Notes: generated from the sequence alone by a model not told the origin. DNA of 64,000 bases from Silvibacterium bohemicum (GCF_001006305.1 NZ_LBHJ01000012.1:656231-720230); one strand, 5' to 3'. Shown: positions 28,796 through 39,153, counted from the first letter of the stretch. Translations and numbers: made by a program.

Positions 28796-31700
28796 ATGGA
28801 TTTTTCCAGCCGCTTTCATCGGCTCTGCAGGATTTCTTTCCTCGCGATTTTCGCCCTGCTGCTTTTCCAATCCTCTTCTTTTGCCCAATCCACACAAGGC
28901 ACGATCCTGGGCACCATCAAGGATGCTTCGGGAGCTGTTGTTTCGGGCGCAGCCGTGACACTCACCGATCTCGATGCGGGAATCAAGCGCACCGCGACCA
29001 CCAGCACCGCAGGAAACTATCAGTTCCTGGAACTGACCGCCGGCAGATATAAGGTCCAGATTGCTGCGTCGGGCTTCAATGAGGAGACGATCGACAACCT
29101 GAACCTCGGTGCCCGGCAGCAGCTTCGTGCCGATGCCGCTCTCAAGGTCGGAGCAGCGAGCCAGGACGTCACGGTGAATGCCGCCGCAGCTGGAGCCATC
29201 GAAACCGAAACGCCTTCCATCGCCGCCAGCTATAGCGCGGTCGATGTGCAGAACCTGCCCGCAAATTATCGCGCCAATCAGAGCGGCACCAGCCCGCTGA
29301 ATTTGATCCAGACGCTGCCCGGCGTGCAGGCCGATACGGCGGCGAACTCTCCCACCGCTTCCTCGCCTCCGCAGTTCTCGATTCAGGGTGGTCTGCCCTC
29401 GCAGGCCGACGTGACCGTGGACGGCATCACCGCGCAGAACACGACCAGCAACACACCCATCGCGAATGCTTTTCCGTCCGGAGAATCAATCGCTGAGATC
29501 CGTGTGGATGGCGTGCTGAATAACGCGGAGTTTGGGCAGCCGGGCGAGATTACGACAATCTCGAAGAGCGGCACCAATCAGCTTCATGGCGCGGCTTTCT
29601 GGTACTTTCAAAACTCCGCGTTCGACTCCATCCCCTTCGGCGCAACCACCAAGCCCAAACTGGTCGGCAATGACTTCGGCGGCACGCTGGGCGGCCCGGT
29701 CTTCATCCCGCATTTCTACAACGGCCACGACCGCAGCTTCTTCTTCGGAGCCTACGAAGGTTTCCGCCGTCCGGGTAGCCAGCCCTATCAGGCCAGCGTG
29801 CCGACCGCGGCAATGAAGCAGGGCAATTTCAGCGGCGTCGTGGGCGTCCAGCCGCTCATCAATCCGTTTACCGGCGCTCCCTACCCCAACTTCACCGTTC
29901 CGATCAACACCGTCTCGCAGAAATTTCTTCAGTTCTTCCCCGATCCGAATGTAGGCAATACGAACACATATACGCCGGGTGCGATCAACTACATTACCAA
30001 CCACGACACGTCTCTGACCTCGAACCAGTTCGATATTCGCGGCGATCAGTACATCGGACAAAAGGCATTGGTCTACGGGCGGTTCACCTGGAAGAACACC
30101 ACAACCGCGAATCCGGAGCCGCTGCTGGTAAACCCTGGCTCGAACAGCGACCAGGAGCGAATCTTGGTGGTGGCCGGCAATTACAACTTCACTCCGCGGT
30201 TGATCAATGAGTTCCGCTTTGGATTTACGCTGAGCACACTCGGAACGACTAACGGTTTCAATGGCCCCGGCTTCGCTCAAGCGAGTGGACTGCAGGGTCT
30301 GCAGAACCTCTTTTACGACGGCGTCTCCGAACTCGACTTCACCTACCTCACCTCGCTTAACGCCGATCGCCTCAACAACACCACCAAATCGCGAACTTTC
30401 CAGTATCTCGACGGCGTTACCTGGTCGAAGGGCTCGCACGATATGAAGTTTGGCCTCGATATCCGGCACATCGAGGCGATCACACCGCTCAGCTTCTTCG
30501 GTGCGGATAACTACGGCACCTTCGCCTACAACACGGGACACAATTTCACCGGACTAGGCGTGACGCCCGGACAAGAGTTCGCAGACTTCCTGATCGGCAC
30601 CCCGCAGGGCACTGCTTACGACGTGGTGACTTCAGACAACGATGGCATCACCCTGCACTACAACTTCTACGCGCAGGATCAGTGGAAGGTGAATTCGCGG
30701 CTCACCCTCAGCTACGGCCTGCGCTACGAGTATCATCCCGGCTACCACGATCCGGGCGGCAACATTGGAAACTTCGATCCCTCGGTTCCTCTTTCCGGAG
30801 AAGCCGTTTATCCAGACGGTGCGGCCGCCAACCTGAATGCGGGCTTCCTCTCCAGCTTCAATGCCTGCGGGGTGGGAACTACCACCGGTCCTGCGGAGAA
30901 CGGCGCACCTTGCACCCCGGTGCTCTCGAACAGCCAGGCTGGCCTGCCGAGCAGTTTGAAGAACGTGCCGACCAAGCGATTCATGCCGCGCTTCGGCTTT
31001 GCCTTCCGCCCCTTCAACGATGACAAGACGGCCATTCGCGGTGGTTTCGGCATGTACAACATCACCGCGCTGGGAGCGAGCTTCTATTCGCTTACCGGCA
31101 CACTGCAGGCGGCGACCAGTGAGTACGCCAATAGCGAAACGGCAACCGGTCCTGCTTACGCATGGCCGACAATTTTTGCCGGTGCAGGTACGAGCTCGGC
31201 CGCGGGTGCGCCGGGCACGGCGTACTTCGGCACAGCCAACGACATCAACTGGAAAGACGCGTACTCCGAGCAGTATTCGCTCTCGGTCGACCATGAGTTC
31301 AATGGCGGCTACGGTACACGCGTCTCTTACATCGGACTCGAGACGCATGACCTGGTCTGGGCTCCCAACCTCAACGATCTAGCCTACTCGAATACCACGT
31401 CTGCTTTTGTGCAGCCGCTCAGCGCGCGCCCCTTCCCCAACTGGGGACGCATCAACACCCGCTCGACGGGTGCGAACGCCAGCTATCAGTCTCTGCAGCT
31501 CGATGCCAACCATCGCTATTCGCACGGCCTCACCTTCGATTCCAGCTACACCTTTGCCAAAAACCTCGCCGATAACCAGGGACCCGACAACACTGGCTTC
31601 TCCGGTGAAGTGGGCGGCGCACGCGCCTCTTACGCCCGCGATCGCACCGTGGATTTCGGTGAAGTCTACGGCACCCGCCGCAATCGCTGGAGCACGACGA

Positions 31701-32335
31701 TGGTCTATGAACTTCCGGTGGGCCGCGGACGGCACTTCGGGAACAGCATGAACCGGCTCGAAGACGCAGTGGTGGGCGGATGGCAGCTAAGCAACATCTT
31801 CCTGTGGCAGAGCGGTCCTCACCTTTCCGCGTACTTCCCTGACGGTCAAGGCGATCCTTCGGGAACCGGCTCCGGACTGGACAGCGGTGAGTTCGGCGAT
31901 CTTGGTCACCGGGCGCAAAAGCCGGATCGCATCGGTTCGCCTGCGCCCCACGGCCAGAACCGCACCAACTGGATCAACAAAGCTGCCTTCGTCTGCCCCG
32001 GCAACCCTGCGTGGCAGCAAGGAACGGCTTGCACCACAGGTGCGGGACAGGCTGGCGATCTGGCGCCTATCGGTCGCTTCGGAAACGCCCAGATCGGTTC
32101 CATCACTGGACCCGGAACGGTTAACCTTTCGAGCGGTTTGAGCAAGAGCTTCGCGATCACCGAGGGTATCCGGCTGCGCGCGGAGGGAACCTTCACCAAC
32201 GTGCTCAACCACACCAACCTCGGCGATCCCGTACTGGACGTCTCGAGCCCGCAGTTCGGCAACATTACGGCGGCACGCGGCTCCGACTTCGGCGGCAGCC
32301 GTACCGGACAGGTATCGATGCGGCTGGAGTTCTAG
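28796..32335 (+). CDS. Oar-like TonB-dependent receptor with carboxypeptidase-regulatory domain
   Basis: An outer-membrane receptor of 1179 residues from the ATG at 28796, which has GGAGA 10 bases upstream; the frame is open 18 codons further back. A signal peptide ends near SSSFAQ. An N-terminal carboxypeptidase-regulatory-like (Ig-fold) domain, GTILGTIKDASGAVVSGA, is followed by a plug with FSIQGGLPSQADVTVDGI and a long beta-barrel ending in VSMRLEF, the aromatic-ended last strand. Such receptors import oligosaccharides or other large ligands and are strongly expanded in Acidobacteriota. Neighbouring GH51 and GH2 genes suggest a plant glycan ligand, but this is inference. Confidence 0.93.
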   Translation: MDFSSRFHRLCRISFLAIFALLLFQSSSFAQSTQGTILGTIKDASGAVVSGAAVTLTDLDAGIKRTATTSTAGNYQFLELTAGRYKVQIAASGFNEETIDNLNLGARQQLRADAALKVGAASQDVTVNAAAAGAIETETPSIAASYSAVDVQNLPANYRANQSGTSPLNLIQTLPGVQADTAANSPTASSPPQFSIQGGLPSQADVTVDGITAQNTTSNTPIANAFPSGESIAEIRVDGVLNNAEFGQPGEITTISKSGTNQLHGAAFWYFQNSAFDSIPFGATTKPKLVGNDFGGTLGGPVFIPHFYNGHDRSFFFGAYEGFRRPGSQPYQASVPTAAMKQGNFSGVVGVQPLINPFTGAPYPNFTVPINTVSQKFLQFFPDPNVGNTNTYTPGAINYITNHDTSLTSNQFDIRGDQYIGQKALVYGRFTWKNTTTANPEPLLVNPGSNSDQERILVVAGNYNFTPRLINEFRFGFTLSTLGTTNGFNGPGFAQASGLQGLQNLFYDGVSELDFTYLTSLNADRLNNTTKSRTFQYLDGVTWSKGSHDMKFGLDIRHIEAITPLSFFGADNYGTFAYNTGHNFTGLGVTPGQEFADFLIGTPQGTAYDVVTSDNDGITLHYNFYAQDQWKVNSRLTLSYGLRYEYHPGYHDPGGNIGNFDPSVPLSGEAVYPDGAAANLNAGFLSSFNACGVGTTTGPAENGAPCTPVLSNSQAGLPSSLKNVPTKRFMPRFGFAFRPFNDDKTAIRGGFGMYNITALGASFYSLTGTLQAATSEYANSETATGPAYAWPTIFAGAGTSSAAGAPGTAYFGTANDINWKDAYSEQYSLSVDHEFNGGYGTRVSYIGLETHDLVWAPNLNDLAYSNTTSAFVQPLSARPFPNWGRINTRSTGANASYQSLQLDANHRYSHGLTFDSSYTFAKNLADNQGPDNTGFSGEVGGARASYARDRTVDFGEVYGTRRNRWSTTMVYELPVGRGRHFGNSMNRLEDAVVGGWQLSNIFLWQSGPHLSAYFPDGQGDPSGTGSGLDSGEFGDLGHRAQKPDRIGSPAPHGQNRTNWINKAAFVCPGNPAWQQGTACTTGAGQAGDLAPIGRFGNAQIGSITGPGTVNLSSGLSKSFAITEGIRLRAEGTFTNVLNHTNLGDPVLDVSSPQFGNITAARGSDFGGSRTGQVSMRLEF

Positions 32336-32350
32336 CCGCTTCTCAGCTCT

Positions 32351-32389
32351 AAAGCAAACGGAGTGGCCCAGGCCACTCCGTTTGCTTTT
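32351..32389. terminator. Bidirectional terminator
   Basis: A near-perfect hairpin (AAAGCAAACGGAGTGG with its complement CCACTCCGTTTGCTTT) is flanked by A on one side and T on the other, so it can end transcription from both the receptor gene and the convergent DUF4440 gene. Confidence 0.9.
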
Positions 32390-32394
32390 CCGAT

Positions 32395-32892
32395 CTACTT
32401 TGCCGTGGATGCTTCCGCCGTCTTCCGATAGGCATCGCACACTGCGGGGTCGTCGCATGAAAGAAGCACAAAGAGCTCGGAGCGAATCTTCCAGCCTCCA
32501 GTCGAGTGCCTCCACATAGCCAGGTAGGTGCCCCCATAAGCAGCTCTTCCATCGGAAAACTTTCCGATCCAATGCCCATGTTCGGCCGCGAGAGGCGCAG
32601 CCGAGGAAATTTCGACGCTGTCCGTGAAGCGTTCGTAGCGAACCGCTGTTGGATTTTTAAAGTCCGCCGCGAAGGCTTCGATATACGCTGCGCGCGTGGA
32701 GAATGCCCCGCTGCCCCGAACCATCACGAAGTCATCAGAGAGGCTGCTGGCGAAGGCGGTAATATCGCCCTTCGCGATCGCGCTGTTGGAGTCCACACGG
32801 AGCGTGCGAATCTCCGCCTCTTCCGAATGTGTTTGTGCAAAACCTGTGACTGACACGAAGAGGAGAATAGCACCTGCCAGCTTTTTCATCAT
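32395..32892 (-). CDS. Secreted DUF4440 / NTF2-like protein
   Basis: A 165-residue protein with a signal peptide (residues 2-20, ending GFAQ) and a single NTF2-like DUF4440 domain. That domain contains NSAIAKGDITAFASSLSDDF, a helix-loop typical of the fold, and a central WRHSTGGWKIRSELFV strand pair. Two cysteines near the C-terminus (Cys146 and Cys152) may form a disulfide. The fold binds small ligands or acts as an enzyme in different members; no function is assigned. Its stop lies beside the bidirectional terminator. Confidence 0.82.
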   Translation of the reverse strand: MMKKLAGAILLFVSVTGFAQTHSEEAEIRTLRVDSNSAIAKGDITAFASSLSDDFVMVRGSGAFSTRAAYIEAFAADFKNPTAVRYERFTDSVEISSAAPLAAEHGHWIGKFSDGRAAYGGTYLAMWRHSTGGWKIRSELFVLLSCDDPAVCDAYRKTAEASTAK

Positions 32893-32934
32893 GGCATGCT
32901 AGCAGGTGCGGATAGCCTCAGCGCGAGGAACCGG

Positions 32935-35100
32935 TTATTTGCCTGCCGTCTCATTCCAAAGGAAGCCCAGTTCGTCGGCCTGGTCTTCCACGAGCTGCGA
33001 GATCGAAACCCCCGAGCTGTGGCCTCCTTTGAGGGAGTAGTGCAGCAGAATGGGCCGATCGCTGCCGCTCGATGCCTGCATCAACGCTGCCATCTTGCGT
33101 GCGTGGAGAGGATCGACGCGGGTGTCGCTATCGCCGGTAAAGAACATGATGGCCGGATACTTCGTTCCTGCCTTCACGTTCTGGTAAGGCGAATATTTGA
33201 CGAGATAAGGGAAGTCTTTCGCCTCTTCTGCGTTGCCGTACTCGGTGGTCCAGAGGCGTCCGAACTCGAACTTCTGGTAGCGAAGCATGTCGAGCAGAGG
33301 ATAGCCGCACCAGATGGCTCCAAAGAGATCCGGACGCTGGGTCATGGCCGCGCCCATGAGCAGGCCGCCATTGGAGCGGCCGCGAATGGCAAAATGGTCC
33401 GGCGACGTGTATTGATTCTTGATGAGGTATTCGGCGGCTGCAAACCAGTCGTCGAATACGTTCTGCTTCTGCTCGAACATGGCTGCCTTGTGCCACGGCT
33501 CCCCGTATTCGTTGCCCCCGCGCAGGTTGGGCAGCGCGAAGAAGCCGCCCTGCTCCATCCACCAGGCATATTCGGCGTCCCACTCGGGAGTTTCCGGAAC
33601 ATCGAAACCGCCGTATCCGGTCGTCAGCAGGCGTGCCTTGCCGTCGCGAGCCAGGCCCTTCTTGCCTGCGATGAACATGGGCACGCGAGTCCCATCTTTC
33701 GAGGTGTAGAAGACCTGCGTGACCTCGAACCTGGAAGAGTCGAAAGGCACGTTGGGAGCGGCGAATACGTCAGTGTGGCCGGTCTTCGTGTCATAGCGGT
33801 AGATGGTGGGCGGAGTGATGAAGGACTCGAAGATGTAAAAGCCCTCGGTCTGCGTGGTGCGTCCAAAGACCACAGTGCCCGAACCAACTCCAGGATAGGT
33901 GAGCTCGCCGGTCTTCGCGCCGTCGAGGTTATAGATGGCAGTCTCCGTCTTGACGTCATGAAGCCGCGTGACGAACAGCTTGCCGCCGACGATGCTGAAG
34001 CTATCGATCACGTCTTTGCCATTGGGGATGAGGGTCTTCCACTGCGCAGGCTGATCGCCGGGCGCGACCTCCGCGATACGGCCGTTGGACGCCTGATAGT
34101 CGGTCATCAGAAAGAAGCGGTCGTTGGCTTCTTCCATGCTGGTGTGGGCGTCGACGCCGTAGACCAGTGGAGCCAGCTCACTCCCGGACTTGCGCAAATC
34201 TTTGATCAGGACATCGTCGCGCGTCGCAGGCACGCCGTGTGCAATGGTGATCACCAGGTAATGGCGGTCGTCAGTGAGGTGAACGGTGATCAGTGCCAGC
34301 TCGCCGAGTTTTTCCCCGCGATACTCGCCGCCAAAGATCTTCTCGTCCTTTGCCGCGTCCTCGCCGATTTTGTGCAGCCAGACGGTGGTTCCCGAGTGCT
34401 CGAAGCGTGCGTAGTAGAGGCCCTTTTCGTCAGCGCTGAGACTGACTCCGAAGTAGCGGGCGGAAGGCAGCACATCGGCCAGCTCTTTGTGCGAGCTTAC
34501 GTCGAGGAAGTGAATCGACTCTTCGTCGGCTCCGCCCTGGCGGACTCCATAGACCAGCAAATGGCCGTCATCGGAGATGGCGTTGATGCTGACGGAAGTG
34601 TTCCCGTCGGCGCTGAGCTTGGTGGTGTCGATGAGGCGCTGGTCCTGGCCTTTCCAGCCGTCACGCACATAAATAGAAGATTGGTTTTCGTCAGCGAGCC
34701 GTTTCTCGAAGAAGTATTTTCCGCTCCGTACTGTGGGCGCGGAATAATCATCGATGCGCTCCAGCTGGGTGAGGCGCTGGACGATCCCGGGACGGCTCGA
34801 AATCTGCGAAAGATACTGATGTGTGTATTTATTCTCTTCTGTAATCCAGGCGCGGGTTGCCGGACTCTTGGCATCCTCGAGCCAGCGATAGTTATCGACG
34901 ATCCTCGTGCCGTTGTAGTCGTCGGTGACGGGCTGCACGGTTGCTACCGGCGGTGGTGGCAGAGTAATCCCATTGGCGCCATGGATTGTCTGCGTCTGCT
35001 GGGCTGAAACTCCGATGGTCGCCAGAAAGGCGATGCTGAGAACAATGGCGCATTGCTTCCGGGGCGAAATGCGTACGGCTCCGCTGCGTGTCTTGGGCAT
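32935..35100 (-). CDS. Prolyl oligopeptidase family (S9A) serine peptidase, secreted
   Basis: Cleaves short peptides after proline. From the ATG at 35100 the product is 721 residues, with a basic N-terminus and signal peptide ending in VSAQ; the frame is open 24 codons upstream. An N-terminal beta-propeller gates the C-terminal alpha/beta-hydrolase domain. The catalytic Ser576 is in GRSNGG, the aspartate is in GDSDTRVDP, and His694 is in GGHSSG. All three catalytic residues are present. Export suggests periplasmic peptide scavenging. Confidence 0.95.
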   Translation of the reverse strand: MPKTRSGAVRISPRKQCAIVLSIAFLATIGVSAQQTQTIHGANGITLPPPPVATVQPVTDDYNGTRIVDNYRWLEDAKSPATRAWITEENKYTHQYLSQISSRPGIVQRLTQLERIDDYSAPTVRSGKYFFEKRLADENQSSIYVRDGWKGQDQRLIDTTKLSADGNTSVSINAISDDGHLLVYGVRQGGADEESIHFLDVSSHKELADVLPSARYFGVSLSADEKGLYYARFEHSGTTVWLHKIGEDAAKDEKIFGGEYRGEKLGELALITVHLTDDRHYLVITIAHGVPATRDDVLIKDLRKSGSELAPLVYGVDAHTSMEEANDRFFLMTDYQASNGRIAEVAPGDQPAQWKTLIPNGKDVIDSFSIVGGKLFVTRLHDVKTETAIYNLDGAKTGELTYPGVGSGTVVFGRTTQTEGFYIFESFITPPTIYRYDTKTGHTDVFAAPNVPFDSSRFEVTQVFYTSKDGTRVPMFIAGKKGLARDGKARLLTTGYGGFDVPETPEWDAEYAWWMEQGGFFALPNLRGGNEYGEPWHKAAMFEQKQNVFDDWFAAAEYLIKNQYTSPDHFAIRGRSNGGLLMGAAMTQRPDLFGAIWCGYPLLDMLRYQKFEFGRLWTTEYGNAEEAKDFPYLVKYSPYQNVKAGTKYPAIMFFTGDSDTRVDPLHARKMAALMQASSGSDRPILLHYSLKGGHSSGVSISQLVEDQADELGFLWNETAGK

Positions 35101-35251
35101 GGCGGAAGTGTAATGGCTTCCTGCGGGATTCAGGAAACGAAAGAAGCGCCGAAGCGCAAATGAGTTTGGCAAAGCGAACGCAGGGAATGCCGAGAATATA
35201 ATCTGTCACCAGTCTGGAAAGCCCGGCGGGTAAAATCGACGCTAGAGCAAC

Positions 35252-36877
35252 ATGTCGACAACTCCCATTACTCCGCGGTGGCAGCGAGCCCTGGCCATTC
35301 TTCGCCCTTCGCACCGCCACACGGCTTTTACCGCAACCCTGCTGCTCATGGGATCGGCGATGGCCTCACGCGTCATCGGGCTGGTGAAGACCAAGTACAT
35401 CGCTTACCTGTTAGGCAAGACGGCTGCAGCGGATGCCTTCAACGCCGCGTTCATGCTGCCTGACATGATCGCGTATTTCCTGGTAGGCGGCGCAGCCTCG
35501 ATCACCTTCGTCACCATGCTGACCCGGTATCGCGACGCGGGGCGCGAGGCTGAGGGCGAGCGCTCGATGTCGGTCATCCTGACCACCATGACGCTGGTGT
35601 TGGGGCTGGCGATTGTGGCGGCTGAATTCCTGGCTCCGCTTTATGTTCGGCTGATGCTCGATGGCTTCGAGAGCGATCCGGCGAAAGCCGCCCTGTGCGC
35701 GCATCTCACGCGCATTCTGCTGCCCGCGCAGCTGTTCTTTCTTGCTGGCGGAGTATTTGCTGCGGTGCTGCTGGTGCGGAAGCAGTTCGGGGTGCAGGCA
35801 ATAACTCCGCTGGTCTATAACTGCGGCATCATCTTTGGCGGCGTGCTGCTCTACCGCCATCTCGGCTCTTCGGGGCTGGCGGTGGGCGCGGTTGCAGGGG
35901 CATTCCTTGGCCCTTTCCTGTTGAACGCGATATGGGCGCATCGCGTGGGCATGCGCTATCGGCCTATTCTGGATTGGTCGGATCGCGGGCTGCACGAGTG
36001 GGTGCGAATGTCGATCCCGCTCATGCTGGGCGTGTCGCTGGTGTCCGCCGATAGCTGGATCATCAGCAAGTTCGCTTCGCACACGGGAGGCGCGGTTTCG
36101 CTGCTGACCTATGCCAAGCAGCTGTTCACGGCTCCGGTAGCTCTCGGTCAAGCGGCCGGTGCGGCATCGTTGCCGTTTTTGGCTTCGTTGTACGGCAAGG
36201 GGCGATCCGAAGGAAATGGCGCTCCGTTTGCACGAGCAGTGAATGCTTCGGTCTCGCGGATACTAGCGTTTTCGATTCTGTTGAGCGCGTTCATGATTGC
36301 CATGGCGCTCCCCATGGTCGACGTTCTCCTGCGCGGTGGCGCCTTTCATCGCGCTGACTCAGGAACGATGGCCGTTTACTTCGGAATCTTCTCTCTCTCG
36401 CTCTGCCTGTGGTCAGCGCAGGCTATCTACGCGCGGGCATTTTATGCGGCAGGCAACACGCTTACCCCCATGATTGCGGGAACGATCGTGACGGTGGTTT
36501 CGCTGCCCGTGTATTGGGTGTTTTATCGCTCCACCGGCCCGGCCGGACTCGCGATCGCCTCCGATATCGGCATTCTGATCCAGACAATCACGCTCGCCGT
36601 GCTGCTTCACAGAAATCGCATGGTGCCGATGAGCGGCCTGGAATACATGGAGCTTCTGCGCTCTCTCTTCGCTGGCATCGTCGGCTACGCTGGGCTGATG
36701 GCGTTGCAGCATTTTCTACCCCACTCGCCGGGGCGACTGTTTGAGCTGGGCGTGCTTGTGCTCGCAACGTTCGTCTGGATTGGGATTTCGGCGCTGGCGC
36801 TGGAGATCACGGGATCGGCATTACCCGATCAGCTGTTATCGCGATTCCGCAAAACCAGGCCGGACGCAGCAGCGTAA
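35252..36877 (+). CDS. murJ: Lipid II flippase MurJ
   Basis: Moves the peptidoglycan precursor lipid II across the inner membrane. The 541-residue protein shows about 14 hydrophobic segments and the MviN/MurJ start SAMASRVIGLVKTKYIAYLLG, followed by AADAFNAAFMLPD. The conserved central region YAKQLFTAPVALGQAAGAASLPFLA is also present. It is transcribed alone and divergently from the S9 peptidase. Confidence 0.92.
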   Translation: MSTTPITPRWQRALAILRPSHRHTAFTATLLLMGSAMASRVIGLVKTKYIAYLLGKTAAADAFNAAFMLPDMIAYFLVGGAASITFVTMLTRYRDAGREAEGERSMSVILTTMTLVLGLAIVAAEFLAPLYVRLMLDGFESDPAKAALCAHLTRILLPAQLFFLAGGVFAAVLLVRKQFGVQAITPLVYNCGIIFGGVLLYRHLGSSGLAVGAVAGAFLGPFLLNAIWAHRVGMRYRPILDWSDRGLHEWVRMSIPLMLGVSLVSADSWIISKFASHTGGAVSLLTYAKQLFTAPVALGQAAGAASLPFLASLYGKGRSEGNGAPFARAVNASVSRILAFSILLSAFMIAMALPMVDVLLRGGAFHRADSGTMAVYFGIFSLSLCLWSAQAIYARAFYAAGNTLTPMIAGTIVTVVSLPVYWVFYRSTGPAGLAIASDIGILIQTITLAVLLHRNRMVPMSGLEYMELLRSLFAGIVGYAGLMALQHFLPHSPGRLFELGVLVLATFVWIGISALALEITGSALPDQLLSRFRKTRPDAAA

Positions 36878-36884
36878 GCGACGC

Positions 36885-37190
36885 TGTTGTCTCTCACCCT
36901 GTGCCGTTGTGGCAACGGGTTGGTTACATATCCGGCGAACGCTGCCGGGTGCGCGGGATCGCTTACATGCGAATCCGATCCTTCATCCTCTCGAGGCTCT
37001 TCGAGAGAGAGCTTGCCGTCCGCGTGGAAGTAGAGAATCTTCGCTCTGGCCTGCGCCAGGGTCTACGATTCATACTTGCGCCCGACATCGGTGCCGTTCT
37101 CGAACATGTAGGCTTCGGAGCCGCTGCCCGTTCCTGGGCAACAGCACAAAGGACGAGAGAAGAACCGAACATGAGTACGAACGGCAAAAA
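36885..37190 (-). pseudogene. Decayed small secreted protein gene
   Basis: On the minus strand, one frame from about 37187 encodes a signal-peptide-like segment (PFVLMFGSSLVLCAVAQ). The coding character then shifts by one base to a second frame reading SEAYMFENGTDVGRKYES, then a TAG stop where a CAG Gln codon would fit, then TLAQARAKILYFHADGKLSL. One frameshift and one in-frame stop explain the break. The remaining part of this 384-bp gap between murJ and the GH2 gene shows no other gene. The call rests on sequence texture only; no homologue was checked. Confidence 0.4.
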
Positions 37191-37261
37191 GATTCTGCGG
37201 CGATCTTGTAAGCCAACTTAGCCTCGAAAGAGAGTCTTGCATCCCTAAAGCGCAATGAGAG

Positions 37262-39061
37262 TTACTGCTTCTTTTTAGCGTAATAGTCTTGCAGCACAGA
37301 AAATGCCTGCTTCTTCACGCCCTTGTTAGAAACCAATCCCTTGCGATTGTAGCCATCCTGAATATCCGGCAGCTGCCGCGTCGGCGAACGGAAATCCATC
37401 ACTACCCACGGGATAATCCCTTGCAGGAACGGCATATCCTTGAACATCTCGAACTGTTTCTTATAGATCTCGGCCTGATACTCCTCGGTGAAGCGCTGCG
37501 TTACCGGTCCATGCAGCCCAGCCTTCGCGCCCCCGCCGAATTCACTGATCACCACCGGCTTGTGCATCGGATCTTCCCACTTATACTCGGGCGTAGCATC
37601 CGGCTTGTCCATGTACCACCCGATGTATTCGTTGTATCCCAGCACGTCCAGATCGGCTCCGAGAGGATCGTCGAGAACAGCGGTCTTGCCGTGGAAGGAA
37701 GTCAGCAGAGCCGAGGTGATGAGACGCGACGAGTCTTCCTCACGAGCTTGCGCGATCAGCTTCCGGATGAAAGCGGTGCGATCCGCGCTGACGGGCGTTT
37801 CATTCGACATGGACCAGAGAATGACCGAAGCCTTGTCGTGATCGCGCTGGATCATCTCATGCAACTGCTGCTTCGCCACATCGAGCGTATGCGGATTTGT
37901 CCAGTCGATCGACCAGTACACCGGAATCTCCGACCACACCAGCAGGCCCATCTTGTCGGCAAGCCGGGTCATGTGTTCGTCGTGCGGATAATGCGCCAGG
38001 CGCACGAAATTGCAATTCAACTCTTTGGCCCAGCTCAGCAGCGTCTTCGCGTCTTCTTCCGACCAGGCGCGGCCGCCGCGGACGGGAGCCTCGGCATGAA
38101 TATTAATGCCACGCAGGAAGACCGGCTTCCCATTGAGAAGAATCTCGTCGCCTTTTACCTCGATGGTGCGAAAACCCACATCATCTTGCAGGCGGTCGGA
38201 GCCAGCCGTGTACTCGACCTTATAAAGCCGCGGATGCTCCGGCGACCAGGCTTCGAGACTGCTGGGATGAAAGGCAAACTTCGCCAACCCCGCTTCGTCG
38301 GTTACAGCACTCTGATCGACACTCAGCTCTGGAATGTGGACAGCGACCTTTGCTCCGGCCGCAGCGCCAGTCACATGCACCGAGCCTTCGATCTCACCTG
38401 CCGGCGTGAGATGCAGCCAGGCATCGTCGATGAAAGTCTCCGGCACCTCGACGATGGAGACACTCCGCGTCAGCCCGCCGTAGTTGTACCAATCGGTCTT
38501 GAGCGTCGGCACTCTCTCCTTTTCGCGACGGTCATCGACGGCGATCACGACAAAGTTCGCTCCATCTTTTACCGCGCTCGAGATCTCGCAATCGAAAGGA
38601 GTGAATCCCCCCTCGTGTCCGCAAACCAGAACATCGTTCACGAAAACATGAGACGAGTAATTCGCAGCGCCGATGTGCAGAAAAGCGCGCGTGTGCGGTT
38701 TCGGATGATAAGTAAAGTCGCGCTGATACCAGAGCAGTCCTTCGTAATAGAAGAGATCCTCACGCTGCGTGTTCCAATCGCCCGGCACCTGCAGCACCGG
38801 CGATTTGGCAAAGTCGTACTCCAGCAGCGCCTCGCCGGGCGTGTAATGCAGGTTCGCCGCATATCCACGCGGACCCGGCTCATCCGTGTTCGATCCCCAT
38901 CCACCCTTGTAAGGGTCGACGATGGAATGCCACGGCCCATCGAGACTCACGGACGGCCGGTGATCGACATCGGCCAATGAGGTGGAGTGCGGTTCGGCAG
39001 CGGCGAGAAGCGTGGAGAACAACAGAGCGAGAAAAACAGCAGCTTTGCGCATGCCCAACAT
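37262..39061 (-). CDS. GH2 glycoside hydrolase (beta-glucuronidase/galactosidase type), secreted
   Basis: A 599-residue enzyme with a signal peptide (residues 4-22). It has a jelly-roll sugar-binding domain (about 35-200), an Ig-like domain (about 205-300) and a TIM barrel (about 305-590). The GH2 acid/base is Glu421 in SMSNETPVS and the nucleophile is Glu507 in VISEFGGG. The segment TDWYNYGGLTR resembles beta-glucuronidases, but the exact glycoside is not determined by this. Met4 is an alternative start; neither start has a clear ribosome binding site. Confidence 0.92.
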   Translation of the reverse strand: MLGMRKAAVFLALLFSTLLAAAEPHSTSLADVDHRPSVSLDGPWHSIVDPYKGGWGSNTDEPGPRGYAANLHYTPGEALLEYDFAKSPVLQVPGDWNTQREDLFYYEGLLWYQRDFTYHPKPHTRAFLHIGAANYSSHVFVNDVLVCGHEGGFTPFDCEISSAVKDGANFVVIAVDDRREKERVPTLKTDWYNYGGLTRSVSIVEVPETFIDDAWLHLTPAGEIEGSVHVTGAAAGAKVAVHIPELSVDQSAVTDEAGLAKFAFHPSSLEAWSPEHPRLYKVEYTAGSDRLQDDVGFRTIEVKGDEILLNGKPVFLRGINIHAEAPVRGGRAWSEEDAKTLLSWAKELNCNFVRLAHYPHDEHMTRLADKMGLLVWSEIPVYWSIDWTNPHTLDVAKQQLHEMIQRDHDKASVILWSMSNETPVSADRTAFIRKLIAQAREEDSSRLITSALLTSFHGKTAVLDDPLGADLDVLGYNEYIGWYMDKPDATPEYKWEDPMHKPVVISEFGGGAKAGLHGPVTQRFTEEYQAEIYKKQFEMFKDMPFLQGIIPWVVMDFRSPTRQLPDIQDGYNRKGLVSNKGVKKQAFSVLQDYYAKKKQ

Positions 39062-39153
39062 ACTAGAACATCTGTTGGATCACTTAGCCCTTCAAAGCCA
39101 CACGCCGTCGGATTTTCGCAATCGACGGGAAGGGGACGGCAAAGAGGTAGCGC

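Noticed and set aside
32896-35007. 703-codon plus-strand frame opposite the S9 peptidase
   Set aside because: The opposite strand encodes an intact prolyl oligopeptidase with all catalytic residues, so this frame is a shadow.
37289-38980. 563-codon plus-strand frame opposite the GH2 gene
   Set aside because: Antisense shadow of an enzyme with both catalytic glutamates in place.
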